Translations under genes and position numbers: made by a program
Notes under the pieces: model-generated
Seen by the model: the letters and a program-made list of their open reading frames with translations, nothing else
Database searches by the model: none
What the model was told of the DNA's origin: nothing
Part shown: positions 8,321-16,753 of the stretch, piece after piece
Numbering within the stretch: the stretch's first letter is position 1
Layout of the letters: every line of letters starts with the position of its first letter
Assembly: GCA_013112725.1 (NCBI GenBank)
Contig: JABFFZ010000008.1
Coordinates: forward strand, 1 to 64,000
Direction of reading: 5' to 3'
From: Chloroflexota bacterium
Lineage (GTDB): Bacteria > Chloroflexota > Anaerolineae > Promineifilales > Promineifilaceae
DNA length: 64,000 bases

Positions 8321-9923
8321 GAAAAAAACTGGCCGCAAACACGGCCATCAATAATTCGGCTCGTTCTGCCGCTGTCATCTGGCGGATGCGGGCGTAATCT
8401 TCGTTGAGGCCCGTCCACAGAGCAACGTTGAGGATACGGCCGTCGTACACCGTGTAAATATCCAGAAACGTCTGGCGCGAACCCAATGACCACATCTGGT
8501 CGGCCAGCAGATTGCCCAGACCATAATGGATAAACGCGCCGTCTACAAAAGCAAATCCTTGTGGAAAGTGGGCATGGCTGCCGGAAACGGCCGCCGCCCC
8601 GGCCCGCGCCAGGTCGTTAAACGCCCGCCGCTGTTCCACCAACACGGCGTACTGATAATCCTCCAGATATTGCAAGGTGGCAAACACCAGATAGCCGTCG
8701 TCGGTTAACTGGCGGATTTGCGCCTGCATGTCACTGTAGTCGCCGCAGGGCAGCGCGCCGGGGCGCGTCTCGGTGGCCCAGCCATATTCGGGGCCAACCG
8801 GGTTGCAGCCGACAAAGGCGATTTTGTTGCCATTGTGCTCCATGAGCAACGGCCGGGCCGCATCTTCTAAATTACGCCCACCGCCAAACCATTGAATACC
8901 ATTTGCTTCATACAGGTCAAAGGTGTACTGCAATGCGCCCGTGCCCCAATCATTCAGGTGGTTGCCGGTCATCTCGGCTATGTCAATGCCCATCCAGGTC
9001 ATTAATTCAAAGTACTCGTCCCGGTTGCAGACGTTGTCGCTGTCGTAGGGGTCGGCGGGGGGGCAGTCGAAGGCGAAGGCGTTTTCGTTGCTCATGTGGG
9101 CAATGTCGGCCATTTGCAGGATGGGGCCGGTCTCTTCGCCGGGGTATTGGATGCCGTATTTGTCCATGCGGTCGGCGACGGCGCGGCGCATCCCGGCGGG
9201 GCCGGTCATAACAATGTGGGTGACACGGCCGTCGTCCCAATTGCCGATCTCGCCTGACCACTGTGTGCCGGTATCGGCCGTTTCTGGTTCCAACGGGATG
9301 ATCAGGGGATACACGGCGGGGTCAAAATCCATGTCAATGGGGGCCACGCCGTCCACGCACAGCACCTTCAGGCGCGGCTCTAGCTGGTGAAAGGGGATGA
9401 TGGTCAACACCGGCTCGGTGTAGCTGGGTTGAGCCGCCCACAAAGCGTCTACCAATTCGGCGGCGGGCACAGTCACGCCCGGTTGGTCTGGTTCGCCCCA
9501 CCAGGTGCGCAGGCGCACGGCCGTCTCCTCATCCAGCAGCAATTCCCCCGCCTGCCACATCGCCTGCAAATCGGTCAACGTAATTTCGTCCGGGATGGTG
9601 GCAAAGGGGGCGGCAACGGCATAAACCCACGCTTCAGCGGCAACAGCGGCGACTGTTGGCAGAGGCGAGGGAGTGGGCGGGGGTGAGGGGGTGATAATGG
9701 GGGTGGGCGGCGGGGTGTCTGGGGGTGGAGGTGATGAGTGGAAAGTAAAGGTGGGTGTAGGAGATGGGGTGATATGGAGTTGGGGTGACGGGGTGAAGGG
9801 CACGGCCGTAGCCGTCACCGCTATCTCCTGTGGCCCACAGGCAACCAATCCACCCAACAGCATCAACAAACCAACAACAAAAAACCTTCGCGTTCTTCGC
9901 GTCCTTCGCGGATCTATTCCCAT
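8316..9923 (-). CDS. CapA-like metallophosphatase lipoprotein
   Basis: An exported lipoprotein of 535 residues with a charged n-region (RRTRRTRR), a hydrophobic stretch and a GLVACG lipobox, then a Thr/Pro linker. The second half is a PgsA/CapA fold (poly-gamma-glutamate synthesis type, calcineurin-like): EMTGNHLNDWG, GGGRNLEDA, KIAFVGCNPVG, SGSHAHFPQG, YGLGNLLADQ, which carry the Asn-His and His-x-His metal ligands of the family. The substrate is unknown; relatives act in capsule or cell-wall polymer handling. The start at 9923 is the ATG directly before the signal peptide; a farther start six codons up is possible. The MFS gene upstream ends two bases before, suggesting an operon. The n-region is written by an intergenic-type repeat. 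Confidence 0.85.
   Translation of the reverse strand: MGIDPRRTRRTRRFFVVGLLMLLGGLVACGPQEIAVTATAVPFTPSPQLHITPSPTPTFTFHSSPPPPDTPPPTPIITPSPPPTPSPLPTVAAVAAEAWVYAVAAPFATIPDEITLTDLQAMWQAGELLLDEETAVRLRTWWGEPDQPGVTVPAAELVDALWAAQPSYTEPVLTIIPFHQLEPRLKVLCVDGVAPIDMDFDPAVYPLIIPLEPETADTGTQWSGEIGNWDDGRVTHIVMTGPAGMRRAVADRMDKYGIQYPGEETGPILQMADIAHMSNENAFAFDCPPADPYDSDNVCNRDEYFELMTWMGIDIAEMTGNHLNDWGTGALQYTFDLYEANGIQWFGGGRNLEDAARPLLMEHNGNKIAFVGCNPVGPEYGWATETRPGALPCGDYSDMQAQIRQLTDDGYLVFATLQYLEDYQYAVLVEQRRAFNDLARAGAAAVSGSHAHFPQGFAFVDGAFIHYGLGNLLADQMWSLGSRQTFLDIYTVYDGRILNVALWTGLNEDYARIRQMTAAERAELLMAVFAASFFP
9885..9913. repeat. CGCGAAG-type repeat inside a signal peptide
   Basis: CCTTCGCG-TTCTTCGCG-TCCTTCGCG units. 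The same repeat occurs twice in the acetyl-CoA synthase linker at 60123-60206. Here it encodes the Arg-rich n-region of the CapA-like lipoprotein. Confidence 0.75.
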
Positions 9924-9925
9924 TT

Positions 9926-11236
9926 TTACCCCCACCGCCACAAGGCAAAGGCCGCCACATACCGGCCCATGGCGATAACCGCCAGCGCCCCGGCCAGGCT
10001 GGCGCCATCGGCCAGCAACGGCCCTACCAGCGCGCCCAAGAGGATGGCGGCGTTGAAGGTGAGATGATACCAGGCCAGGTGATACGGCCGTTCCTCCTCC
10101 GGCGTCCTATCGTAAATGTAGTTGCTCAGCGCGCCACCGGCCAACGACCAGGCCACGCCGCCCACCGCCGAGGTGAAGAGAAAGAGGGAGAGGTTGGTGG
10201 TCACGGCCGTGAGCGCCGGATATAAACTCATCAACAGCACCCCCATCACCAATACCTGCTTGTGATTGGAACGCGCTGTCAGCCGCGCCAACTGCATCGA
10301 ACCGAGCAGCACGGTGGCATAAAAAACAGCGTTGCCCATACTGATTTCCGTATCGGTCAGCCCCAGGTCATTCACCCAAAACAGCGGAAAGAGGGGAATG
10401 GCCAGGAATTGGGCCAGGTGAAAAGCAAACAACAGGCCTAGCACCACCCCAAACGGCGTGCGGAAAATTTGGCGGTTGATAGAAGGCCGGGGGCGGCTGC
10501 GGGCCATAAAGCGCAAGCCCACCGACAGGCGTAGCTCCTGCGCCCAGGCGCGAATAGCGCCCGGATGCGCCCAGTCGCCCAGGCTGCGCCCCACTCGTGT
10601 GGTGGGTTCATGCGGCAGCCGGATCAAATACAAATGCAGGCTGCTCATCATTGCCCCCACAAAACCAATGGCAAACACTACCTGATAACCAGTTGGAAAT
10701 GGCATTCGGTCTAAAATGACGCCGCTGATGAGGGTGGTGATGATGAAAACCAGCGCCAGCAGCGCATTGCGCACACCGACGACGTGGCTGCGCCATTCGG
10801 GGGGCACCACTTCGGCAAACATCGAGTTAAAACCGACCGCCAGCGCCGTGCCGGGAATACTCATCAGCAGCACCAGGGCAATGAGCGCCCACACCTGCAA
10901 ATAGGGGGCTAAAAAGAGGGGTAAAAAGACCCAGGCCAGGTAAAAGAGGCGGTGCCAGATGGATGTCCAGAAGACGGTGCGGGTTAATGACCGTTTTTGT
11001 AACCACTGCCCCGCCGGTAAGGTAATGGCCAGGCTGATGATGGCCGGAGCGGCATTGAGCAGCCCAATTTGAAAGCCATTGGCCCCCTGCCGGGTGGCAA
11101 AGATGGCCATAAAGGAAATGGCGGTGCCGTTTAACACGCCAAACCAGGCGATGTCCAGATATAAATGCCAGAAGTTGGCGCGATGTTCGGCGGGAACGGC
11201 CGTGCCCTTCCGCCGGAACAACGATAAAGTTGTCAT
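9926..11236 (-). CDS. MFS transporter
   Basis: A 436-residue membrane protein with about twelve hydrophobic helices, typical of the major facilitator superfamily. The N-half shows GFQIGLLNAAPAIISLAITL and the loop LPAGQWLQKRSLTR, close to the family motif between helices 2 and 3. The central loop near residues 200-240 is charged. The long form is kept because the ATG at 11236 is followed directly by the cytosolic tail and first helix. Substrate unknown. The CapA-like gene begins two bases after its stop. A strong hairpin lies upstream at 11254-11290, in the leader or promoter region. Confidence 0.87.
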   Translation of the reverse strand: MTTLSLFRRKGTAVPAEHRANFWHLYLDIAWFGVLNGTAISFMAIFATRQGANGFQIGLLNAAPAIISLAITLPAGQWLQKRSLTRTVFWTSIWHRLFYLAWVFLPLFLAPYLQVWALIALVLLMSIPGTALAVGFNSMFAEVVPPEWRSHVVGVRNALLALVFIITTLISGVILDRMPFPTGYQVVFAIGFVGAMMSSLHLYLIRLPHEPTTRVGRSLGDWAHPGAIRAWAQELRLSVGLRFMARSRPRPSINRQIFRTPFGVVLGLLFAFHLAQFLAIPLFPLFWVNDLGLTDTEISMGNAVFYATVLLGSMQLARLTARSNHKQVLVMGVLLMSLYPALTAVTTNLSLFLFTSAVGGVAWSLAGGALSNYIYDRTPEEERPYHLAWYHLTFNAAILLGALVGPLLADGASLAGALAVIAMGRYVAAFALWRWG

Positions 11237-11253
11237 ATGGTGTTACTCCGTTT

Positions 11254-11290
11254 TCAGACCTGATGGGTTTCTTAAACCCGTCAGGTCTGA
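11254..11290. repeat. TCAGACCTGA inverted-repeat hairpin
   Basis: A 17-bp stem with one G-T pair and a 3-nt loop; the arms begin TCAGACCTGA and end TCAGGTCTGA. Related elements lie at 24794-24828 and 37896-37958, so it is a dispersed family rather than a plain terminator. Confidence 0.8.
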
Positions 11291-11337
11291 ATTATACGCA
11301 GGCGCGGCAGGGCAGACATGGGTACTTTCAGGTAATC

Positions 11338-11420
11338 GTAATGCGTGACGAGTGATGCGTGACGAGTAATGCGTGAACCGATTACGGATTACGGATTACG
11401 GTATACGGGTTACGGATGTA
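11338..11420. repeat. Mixed heptad repeats (GTGATGC / GATTACG)
   Basis: Tandem GTAATGC/GTGACGA/GTGATGC units followed by GATTACG units, upstream of the GNAT gene. The terminal part runs into a TATAAT box. Confidence 0.75.
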
Positions 11421-11424
11421 TAAT
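11419..11424 (+). promoter_or_regulatory. Likely -10 box for a leaderless transcript
   Basis: TATAAT ends seven bases before the ATG at 11432 and no ribosome-binding site lies between. Its upstream flank is the repeat array. Confidence 0.5.
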
Positions 11425-11431
11425 CGGCTGC

Positions 11432-11902
11432 ATGATGCCGAAAATCACGATTGGCTTCCTGGCCGATTATCCCGATTCCATACCCACGTTAGCAAAGTGG
11501 TTCCGCGCGCAGTGGCCGGATTATTTTGCGGATATGACACAGGCGGAGATGGAGCAGGATTTTCTGGAAGATGCCGGCCGTGATCGGCTGCCAGTGCGTC
11601 TGGTAGCCTTTGTGGTTGGGAAGCTGGCGGGCACGATTGTGCTGCGTGAACCGGGAAATGTGGCTTTAGCAGAGTTTCGGCCGGAATTGGGTGGGTTATT
11701 TGTGGTGGCGTCTTGTCGTGGTCAGGGCATTGGCACGGAATTGGTGCGGGCGGGCATGAAGGTGGCGCGGGATCAGGGTTATGAGCGTGTTTTTGCGACG
11801 ACGGTGACGGCCGTTGGTATTCTGGAAAGTTTGGGTTGGGAGTATATCAAAACAGTCACGTATGAAGATGGGCCGCAGAGATTGTATCAATGTAAACTAT
11901 AA
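11432..11902 (+). CDS. GNAT family N-acetyltransferase
   Basis: A small acetyltransferase (156 residues from the ATG at 11432; the ATG at 11435 is also possible). The acetyl-CoA loop is CRGQGIGTELVRAG, preceded by the beta-4 strand LGGLFVVAS and followed by GYERVFATTV and ILESLGWEYI, the ordinary GNAT order. It transfers an acetyl group from acetyl-CoA to an amine; the substrate is unknown. The longer reading frame upstream only translates the repeat array. A TATAAT seven bases before the ATG suggests leaderless expression. The next gene begins 59 nt downstream with its own ribosome site. Confidence 0.85.
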   Translation: MMPKITIGFLADYPDSIPTLAKWFRAQWPDYFADMTQAEMEQDFLEDAGRDRLPVRLVAFVVGKLAGTIVLREPGNVALAEFRPELGGLFVVASCRGQGIGTELVRAGMKVARDQGYERVFATTVTAVGILESLGWEYIKTVTYEDGPQRLYQCKL

Positions 11903-11961
11903 ACACAGCCACACGGCGGATGCCGTCAGGCCCCTGGCTGTGGAAGGAAGGCGTAAAAATT

Positions 11962-12288
11962 ATGGCAAAAAAAGCTGTTCCCGTGAAAAAGTCAGAGCTT
12001 ATTGATGGCTATACCATTAAATACCACGCCAACGGCAAAACCAGATGGTCTAAGGGAAAAATTGTGGACGGACAAACTGAGGGGTATTGGGAGTGGTATC
12101 GCCCCGATGGGACGTTAAAACGTTCAGGCTATTTTGACAAAGGGAAACCTGTTGGTGAGTGGATTACGTATGATGACAAGGGAAATGTCTATAAAGTTGA
12201 AACGAAAAAGGCACAGGATTTAACAGATAACAGCGAAGTAATCTTTTGTCCGACAGAAGTCTCGGACACGAGTGATTCAACAAAATAA
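11962..12288 (+). CDS. MORN-like (YwqK-type) repeat protein
   Basis: A 108-residue protein with two or three MORN-type motifs: YTIKYHANGKTRWSKGKI, GYWEWYRPDGTLKRSGYFD and GKPVGEWITYDDKGNVYKV. Similar repeats occur in the YwqK-type proteins often annotated as toxin-antitoxin antitoxins, but no toxin partner is next to it, so that role is unsupported. The start at 11962 follows the purine-rich GGAAGGAAGG upstream; an earlier ATG at 11920 lacks one. The Lys-rich N-terminus is not a signal peptide. Codon use is more AT-rich than in neighbours, a mild sign of recent arrival. Confidence 0.7.
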   Translation: MAKKAVPVKKSELIDGYTIKYHANGKTRWSKGKIVDGQTEGYWEWYRPDGTLKRSGYFDKGKPVGEWITYDDKGNVYKVETKKAQDLTDNSEVIFCPTEVSDTSDSTK

Positions 12289-12518
12289 GAAATGAATTTA
12301 GGAATGGCTTTCCCCTACTGTGGCATGATCTGTCAGCCACCTTTGTCTACCAGTGAAAGGACACGGCCGTATCCCCTCTCCCTCTCTCCTAACCGTTTCA
12401 CACCATTCCTATAAATGACACCTAAAGCAAGGCACTTTATGAGTCAGCCCCAGCAACCCTTTGGTTCTCAAAGCCAAAAACAAAGCTCCGCCTCCCGATA
12501 AAATAGTTCATGGACAGG
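12289..12518. other. Non-coding spacer
   Basis: No gene is seen between the MORN-like gene and the LacI promoter. The stretch contains one ACGGCCGT and a pyrimidine-rich tract (CCCCTCTCCCTCTCTCC). Confidence 0.6.
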
Positions 12519-12547
12519 TTGACAGATGAGAAAAATGGCGCTATTAT
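12519..12547 (+). promoter_or_regulatory. Sigma-70-type promoter of the LacI gene
   Basis: TTGACA at 12519-12524, a 17-nt spacer, then TATTAT at 12542-12547, a near-consensus promoter. Its -10 end touches the palindromic operator, so the regulator probably controls itself. Confidence 0.7.
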
Positions 12548-12560
12548 GTAAGAGCTTACA
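12547..12560. promoter_or_regulatory. Palindromic operator (LacI-family site)
   Basis: TGTAAG-AG-CTTACA, 6-bp arms around a 2-bp centre, directly downstream of the -10 box. The surrounding 28 bp are nearly repeated before the maltose-type gene at 13668-13681, which supports a shared binding site. Confidence 0.65.
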
Positions 12561-12609
12561 TTATTAGTTAAACACTTTCTGATTTATATCTTTACCGAGG
12601 ATAACTCAC

Positions 12610-13623
12610 ATGGGCAATGCTACAATCTATGATGTATCCGAACTCGCGCAGGTCAGCATTGCCACCGTGTCTCGCGTCTTGAACTCGCCGGATCAAGTCA
12701 GCGAAGAAACGCGGTCTCGTGTGATTGCCGCCATAGATGAACTGGGCTTCGTGCCCAAATTTGAAGCGCTTACCCGTGCGCGCAAGGCGATTGGCCGAAT
12801 TGGCATCCTAACCCCTTCTTTTACCTCTGACTCATTTGTAGACCGCCTGCGTGGGCTGATAACTGCCCTTTCCGGTATGGCCTATGAGCCGGTGATTTAT
12901 GACATTAATTCGGCCGCCCAACGGGATGGGTATCTGACTAACCTGCCCATGTCCCGTCAGGTGGACGGACTTATCGCCATTGATTTGCCGATTGATGAAA
13001 CGGCCGTAGATCGCCTCCTGAAGTACAAACTGCCCACTGTGCAGATCGTTCCGTCCAGCCAATCCAGTATCAGCCGCAACATCACCACCATCATTCACGA
13101 TGACAAAGAGGGGGGGCACATTGCCGCCGAATATCTGCTGGCCAAGGGGCATAGTAGACTTGGTTATGTGGGAGATACCGGTCAGCCCGAATATTTAGGG
13201 ACGTTCCAGGATCAAAAACTGGACACCTTCCGGCAGACTCTAGCCATCAATGGGGTGGCTCTGCCCGATGATTACGTGCGATTAGGACTGTTTGGCATGG
13301 AATCGGCCCGCCAACTTACCCATCAGTTGCTGAACATGCCGTCTCCCCCGACAGCTATCTTTGCCAGCAGTGACACGCAGGCAATTGGGGCGATCCGCGC
13401 TGTCCGCGAAAGCGGCCTAACAATTCCGGCGGATGTGGCTGTTATGGGGTTCGACGACATTGAAGTCGCGGCCTACATTGGCCTGACGACCATTTGCCAG
13501 CAGTTAAAAGAATCGGGACAGCTTGCGGTTAAGTTGCTGCTGGAATTGTTAGAACAACGTCAGGATCAGGCAGCGCAATCAATTACTTTGCCCTTCGCCC
13601 TGATGGAACGAGATACGGCCTGA
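12610..13623 (+). CDS. LacI-family transcriptional regulator
   Basis: A 337-residue repressor with the N-terminal HTH and hinge (IYDVSELAQVSIATVSRVLN, then EETRSRVIAAIDELGFVPK) and a periplasmic-binding-like sugar sensor domain (VDGLIAID, GHSRLGYVGD, PTAIFASSDTQAIGAIRAV, DVAVMGFDDIEVA). Full family length. GAGG lies nine bases before the ATG. The adjacent downstream gene is the remnant of an alpha-glucoside uptake and hydrolysis locus, and both genes carry the TGTAAG-type site, so the inducer is probably a maltose-like sugar (inference). It may now regulate only a broken locus. Confidence 0.93.
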   Translation: MGNATIYDVSELAQVSIATVSRVLNSPDQVSEETRSRVIAAIDELGFVPKFEALTRARKAIGRIGILTPSFTSDSFVDRLRGLITALSGMAYEPVIYDINSAAQRDGYLTNLPMSRQVDGLIAIDLPIDETAVDRLLKYKLPTVQIVPSSQSSISRNITTIIHDDKEGGHIAAEYLLAKGHSRLGYVGDTGQPEYLGTFQDQKLDTFRQTLAINGVALPDDYVRLGLFGMESARQLTHQLLNMPSPPTAIFASSDTQAIGAIRAVRESGLTIPADVAVMGFDDIEVAAYIGLTTICQQLKESGQLAVKLLLELLEQRQDQAAQSITLPFALMERDTA

Positions 13624-13664
13624 TTTTTCTGGCATAACACTGTTTCATAAAAAATTTTTCTCTC

Positions 13665-13692
13665 TTATGTAAGAGTTTTCATTATAAAGTAA
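13665..13692. promoter_or_regulatory. Second copy of the LacI-type operator
   Basis: TTATGTAAGAG, then a degenerate right arm TTTTCA and CATTATAAAGTAA, closely matching 12544-12571. It sits 16 nt before the ATG of the chimeric alpha-glucosidase/permease gene. Confidence 0.55.
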
Positions 13693-13708
13693 GGACTTTT
13701 ACCGTTCT

Positions 13709-14944
13709 ATGAATACCTATCAACTCAACAATCTCCCCGTACTTCTCAATCCACCGGACACCCATGCCGATAGTGGAGCCTGGTGGGAAAACTGCGTCAT
13801 TTATCAAATCTACCCCCGCAGCTTTCAAGATAGCGACGGAGATGGGGTGGGTGACTTGCCAGGCATCATAGACCGGTTGGACTATCTTAAGGAACTTGGG
13901 GTAGATGCCCTCTGGCTGTCGCCGATATACCCAAGCCCGATGGCCGATTTTGGCTACGACGTAGCCGACTATTGCGACGTCGATCCACTTTTTGGCTCGT
14001 TGGCGGTGTTTGATCGTCTGTTAGCGGAGGCCCACGGCCGTAACCTCAAGGTAATTCTGGACTATGTGGCTAACCACACTTCCAGCGAACACCCCTGGTT
14101 TAGAGAATCGCGCCGCAACCGCGACAACGCCAAACGGGATTGGTATATCTGGCGCGACGGCCGGGAAAATGGCGAGCCGCCCAACAACTGGGTTTCGCTT
14201 TTTGGGGGGAGTGCGTGGACGTGGGACAGCGAGACGGAGCAGTATTATTTGCACCTCTTTTCGCCGCAACAACCGGATTTGAACTGGCGCAACCCGGAGG
14301 TGGCGGCGGCGATGCACGACGTTTTGCGCTTCTGGCTGGATCGGGGGGTGGACGGCTTTCGGATGGACGCGGTGACAATGCTGATCAAACATGCGGAGAT
14401 GCCGGACATGCCACCTGCCGAGGGTCTGTTGGGGGCGGAGTTGCTGCAAAAACATATCTACGTCCACAACCAGCCGGAAGTCCATGACCTGATTCGTGGG
14501 TTTCGGCAAGTGTTGGACATGCTGAACAGCCGTTTGTACCTGGTCTACTTTTATTTAGGCTTTGGGGTTGCCCTTTCCACATTCATGTATCACGGGTTCA
14601 TCAAATCGATCCCCATGGCGCTAGATGAGTCGGCGACCATTGAAGGAGCGAACAAATTTCAAATTTACCGGCACATAATTCTGCCCATGCTCAAGCCCAT
14701 TACCGCCACCATCGTCATTTTGAATTCGCTGTGGATTTGGAATGATTTCCTGCTGTCCTCATTGGCCTTGTTTCAAAAATCGCGGACACTGCCTCTTTCC
14801 ACGTTCTCCTTCTTTGGCCGCTTCACCACAGACTTTGGTCTGGCGATGGCTGGCCTGGTACTGTCCATGCTGCCGATTATTATTCTCTACCTCGCTCTGC
14901 AAAGACAGATCATCAGCGGCATTTCAGAAGGGGCCGTTAAATAG
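13709..14944 (+). CDS. In-frame chimera: GH13 alpha-glucosidase N-part fused to MalG-type permease C-part (probably non-functional)
   Basis: Residues 1 to about 265 are the start of a GH13 alpha-glucosidase / oligo-1,6-glucosidase (WWENCVIYQIYPRSFQD, LDYVANHTS, and the nucleophile in GFRMDAVTML). The acid-base Glu and the NHD motif, which come later in the family, are absent. From about residue 268 the protein is the second half of a MalG/CarB-type sugar ABC permease, including the EAA loop (DESATIEGANKFQIYRHIILP) and the last membrane helices. The join is near 14510-14530. The simplest reading is an in-frame deletion that removed the end of the glucosidase, a binding protein, one permease and half of another; an assembly error is the alternative. 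Neither half should work. Confidence 0.85.
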   Translation: MNTYQLNNLPVLLNPPDTHADSGAWWENCVIYQIYPRSFQDSDGDGVGDLPGIIDRLDYLKELGVDALWLSPIYPSPMADFGYDVADYCDVDPLFGSLAVFDRLLAEAHGRNLKVILDYVANHTSSEHPWFRESRRNRDNAKRDWYIWRDGRENGEPPNNWVSLFGGSAWTWDSETEQYYLHLFSPQQPDLNWRNPEVAAAMHDVLRFWLDRGVDGFRMDAVTMLIKHAEMPDMPPAEGLLGAELLQKHIYVHNQPEVHDLIRGFRQVLDMLNSRLYLVYFYLGFGVALSTFMYHGFIKSIPMALDESATIEGANKFQIYRHIILPMLKPITATIVILNSLWIWNDFLLSSLALFQKSRTLPLSTFSFFGRFTTDFGLAMAGLVLSMLPIIILYLALQRQIISGISEGAVK

Positions 14945-15603
14945 CACATGGCGAACGCCGCCGGCTGGTTGAGGTTGTGGGAAATCACGAAAGGTTGGGA
15001 AGAACGGCCGTTTGCGTCGGCACAAAAGTATGGAAGGGGGAGTTTGCCGTTAAAAACCTTGGGCAATAGCAACCGCTCTATCTGGCCGAGTCAGTCGGCT
15101 CCGGCGCAGGTTTTAACAAGTTTTACTCTGGAAGCAAGGCCAGCGTCAGGCGGGCAGCCCGCCTAAATAAGGTTCCAGGTGACGCTGGCGCTACCCCTCG
15201 GATGGCTTGCTATTTAGTGAATGGCAAAGGCGTTGGACAACCGCGCCAGCGCACCTGAACCAAGCGTTAGGCCTTCGCTAGATAAGTGAAGCCTCACGGC
15301 CGTACTCCCTCCCCCATCTCCACACTCAACCCCACCTGCACAGCCAAACGCCGCCGCTCACCGTGAACCGGGTCACGGCCGTTATCGGCGACTGCCTGAT
15401 CACGATAACACCAGCCATCATCAACGCACCCCTGGTGGCGGCGCCATTGAATCGCCCAAACTTTGACCATTCCCGAACATTTGTACTACAATCACCTTGC
15501 TCGCCGACAACACATGCAAACTCAGAATGAGAATCCACAGATTCCGTGGAATCTGTCCTGATATGAGGCCATTATCAAGATATGGGTTCATAAGGAGAGT
15601 GAA
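14945..15603. other. Decayed spacer after the chimeric gene
   Basis: No convincing gene. A short frame at 14948-15166 begins right after the permease stop in the same phase and may be a remnant (segment YGRGSLPLKTLGNSNRSIW), but I do not recognise it. Positions 15139-15190 form an inverted repeat with arms GCCAGCGTCA and TGACGCTGGC around a GGCGGGC-A-GCCCGCC core. Two ACGGCCGT-type palindromes follow. Confidence 0.6.
15139..15190. repeat. Nested inverted repeat
   Basis: Outer 10-bp arms GCCAGCGTCA / TGACGCTGGC, with a second palindrome GGCGGGC-A-GCCCGCC inside the left half. A possible terminator or dispersed hairpin element. Confidence 0.6.
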
Positions 15604-16092
15604 ATGCAGCAACAGCAAACGACACTGGATGTAATTTACGAGAACTGGCGGAACTATAACACCAAACTACATACCGCCATCGCGCCGCTGACAGATGCGC
15701 AGCTCAAGCTGCAACCTGCCGCGCGTATGTGGCCGCTGGGTCAGATTGTGCAGCACATCATCAGTGTAAGGGCCGGGTGGTTCAGCGGCACCCTACAGGA
15801 CACCGACGAAGTGATGGACGCCTACATGATGTGGGGGCAGCGTGACTCGCCGTCACGCAGCGCGGCGGAACTGGCGCGTGGTCTCGATGAGACATGGGCG
15901 TTCATCGAAACCCGCTTGCAGCGCTGGACTCTTGAAGAGTGTGCCCTGACATTCCCCGACGAGTGGGACGGTCAGACGTATGATGTATCGCGCAGTTGGG
16001 TGATCTATCATGTGCTGGAACATGACCTGCATCACGGCGGCGAGGTCTCGCTGATACTCGGCATGAACGGCCTGCAAGCGCCGGATATTTAG
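15604..16092 (+). CDS. DinB-like (YfiT/DUF664 superfamily) protein
   Basis: A 162-residue four-helix-bundle protein of the DinB superfamily. It shows the opening helix, LGQIVQHIISVRAGWFSG with the first His, and VIYHVLEHDLHHGGEVSLIL with the paired His ligands that normally hold a metal. Relatives are damage-induced proteins, mycothiol- or bacillithiol-dependent transferases, or have no known role; the sequence does not decide. AAGGAGA nine bases before the ATG fixes the start. A second, divergent DinB-like gene follows after 23 nt and is probably co-transcribed. Confidence 0.8.
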   Translation: MQQQQTTLDVIYENWRNYNTKLHTAIAPLTDAQLKLQPAARMWPLGQIVQHIISVRAGWFSGTLQDTDEVMDAYMMWGQRDSPSRSAAELARGLDETWAFIETRLQRWTLEECALTFPDEWDGQTYDVSRSWVIYHVLEHDLHHGGEVSLILGMNGLQAPDI

Positions 16093-16115
16093 ACATGTAG
16101 ACAAGGAGGCACACA

Positions 16116-16640
16116 ATGGATATAGACTGGAAAACGATCATCTGGCAGCAGTTTGGGGCGGCCATAGATACGCTCGATGACACGATAGTGCTATGCCCCG
16201 ACCATCTCTGGACGGCCGTGCTGTGGGATGACCCGGATGGCGCTGAGTATGGGCAATTCTGGTTTGTCGCTTACCATACCCTGTTCTGGATTGACCTGTA
16301 CCTGGCCGGTTACTATGAAGGCTTTACTCCGCCAGCCCCCTTCATCCGGGGCAGACTCCCGGAAAAACCGTACACCAAAGAGCAGATTCAAACCTATCTC
16401 GCTCACTGCCGCCACAAGTGCCAATCCACCCTCGAAGGGCTGACGGAAGAAAGAGCCAACCAGCACTGTACGTTTGCATGGATCGAAGCCAGCTTTGTGG
16501 AAATGCAGCTTTACTGTATGCGCCACGTTCAGGAACACGCCGCGCACCTGAGTTTCCTGCTCACACAGCACGGCGTGACCGGTTTTGATTGGGTGGCGCA
16601 GGCCAGGAACACAACCGCTTCCGGCCACACATCTCTATAG
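16116..16640 (+). CDS. DinB-like superfamily protein
   Basis: A 174-residue protein with the same bundle layout as the previous gene but little sequence in common. Metal-ligand candidates are the His in FVAYHTLFWIDLYLAGYYEG and those in MRHVQEHAAHLSFLL. Ribosome site AAGGAGG sits eight bases before the ATG. It is likely in one operon with the preceding gene; a hairpin at 16667-16714 follows the stop. Function unknown. Confidence 0.75.
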   Translation: MDIDWKTIIWQQFGAAIDTLDDTIVLCPDHLWTAVLWDDPDGAEYGQFWFVAYHTLFWIDLYLAGYYEGFTPPAPFIRGRLPEKPYTKEQIQTYLAHCRHKCQSTLEGLTEERANQHCTFAWIEASFVEMQLYCMRHVQEHAAHLSFLLTQHGVTGFDWVAQARNTTASGHTSL

Positions 16641-16666
16641 CGACCCTATCTGAAATGTGGACAGTC

Positions 16667-16714
16667 GGAGGAGAGCCTTTAGGCGAACCGCGCATCGGCT
16701 AAAGCCTCTCCTCC
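16667..16714. terminator. Hairpin after the DinB-like pair
   Basis: GGAGGAGAGCCTTTAG pairs with CTAAAG-CCTCTCCTCC around a GC-rich loop. There is no T-run after it. It sits 26 nt after the second DinB-like stop, so it may stop or protect that transcript. Confidence 0.5.
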
Positions 16715-16739
16715 ATCCACAACTCATTTGGGAGTGCTA

Positions 16740-16745
16740 TATCAT
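16740..16745 (+). promoter_or_regulatory. Possible -10 box close to the start codon
   Basis: TATCAT followed by eight bases, then the ATG of the glycosylase-like gene; no ribosome site is seen. Confidence 0.35.
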
Positions 16746-16753
16746 AGGCCATT

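Noticed and set aside
14948..15166. 72-codon frame after the chimeric gene
   Set aside because: It continues in the same phase after the stop and has no ribosome site; the sequence could be a gene remnant but I cannot name it.
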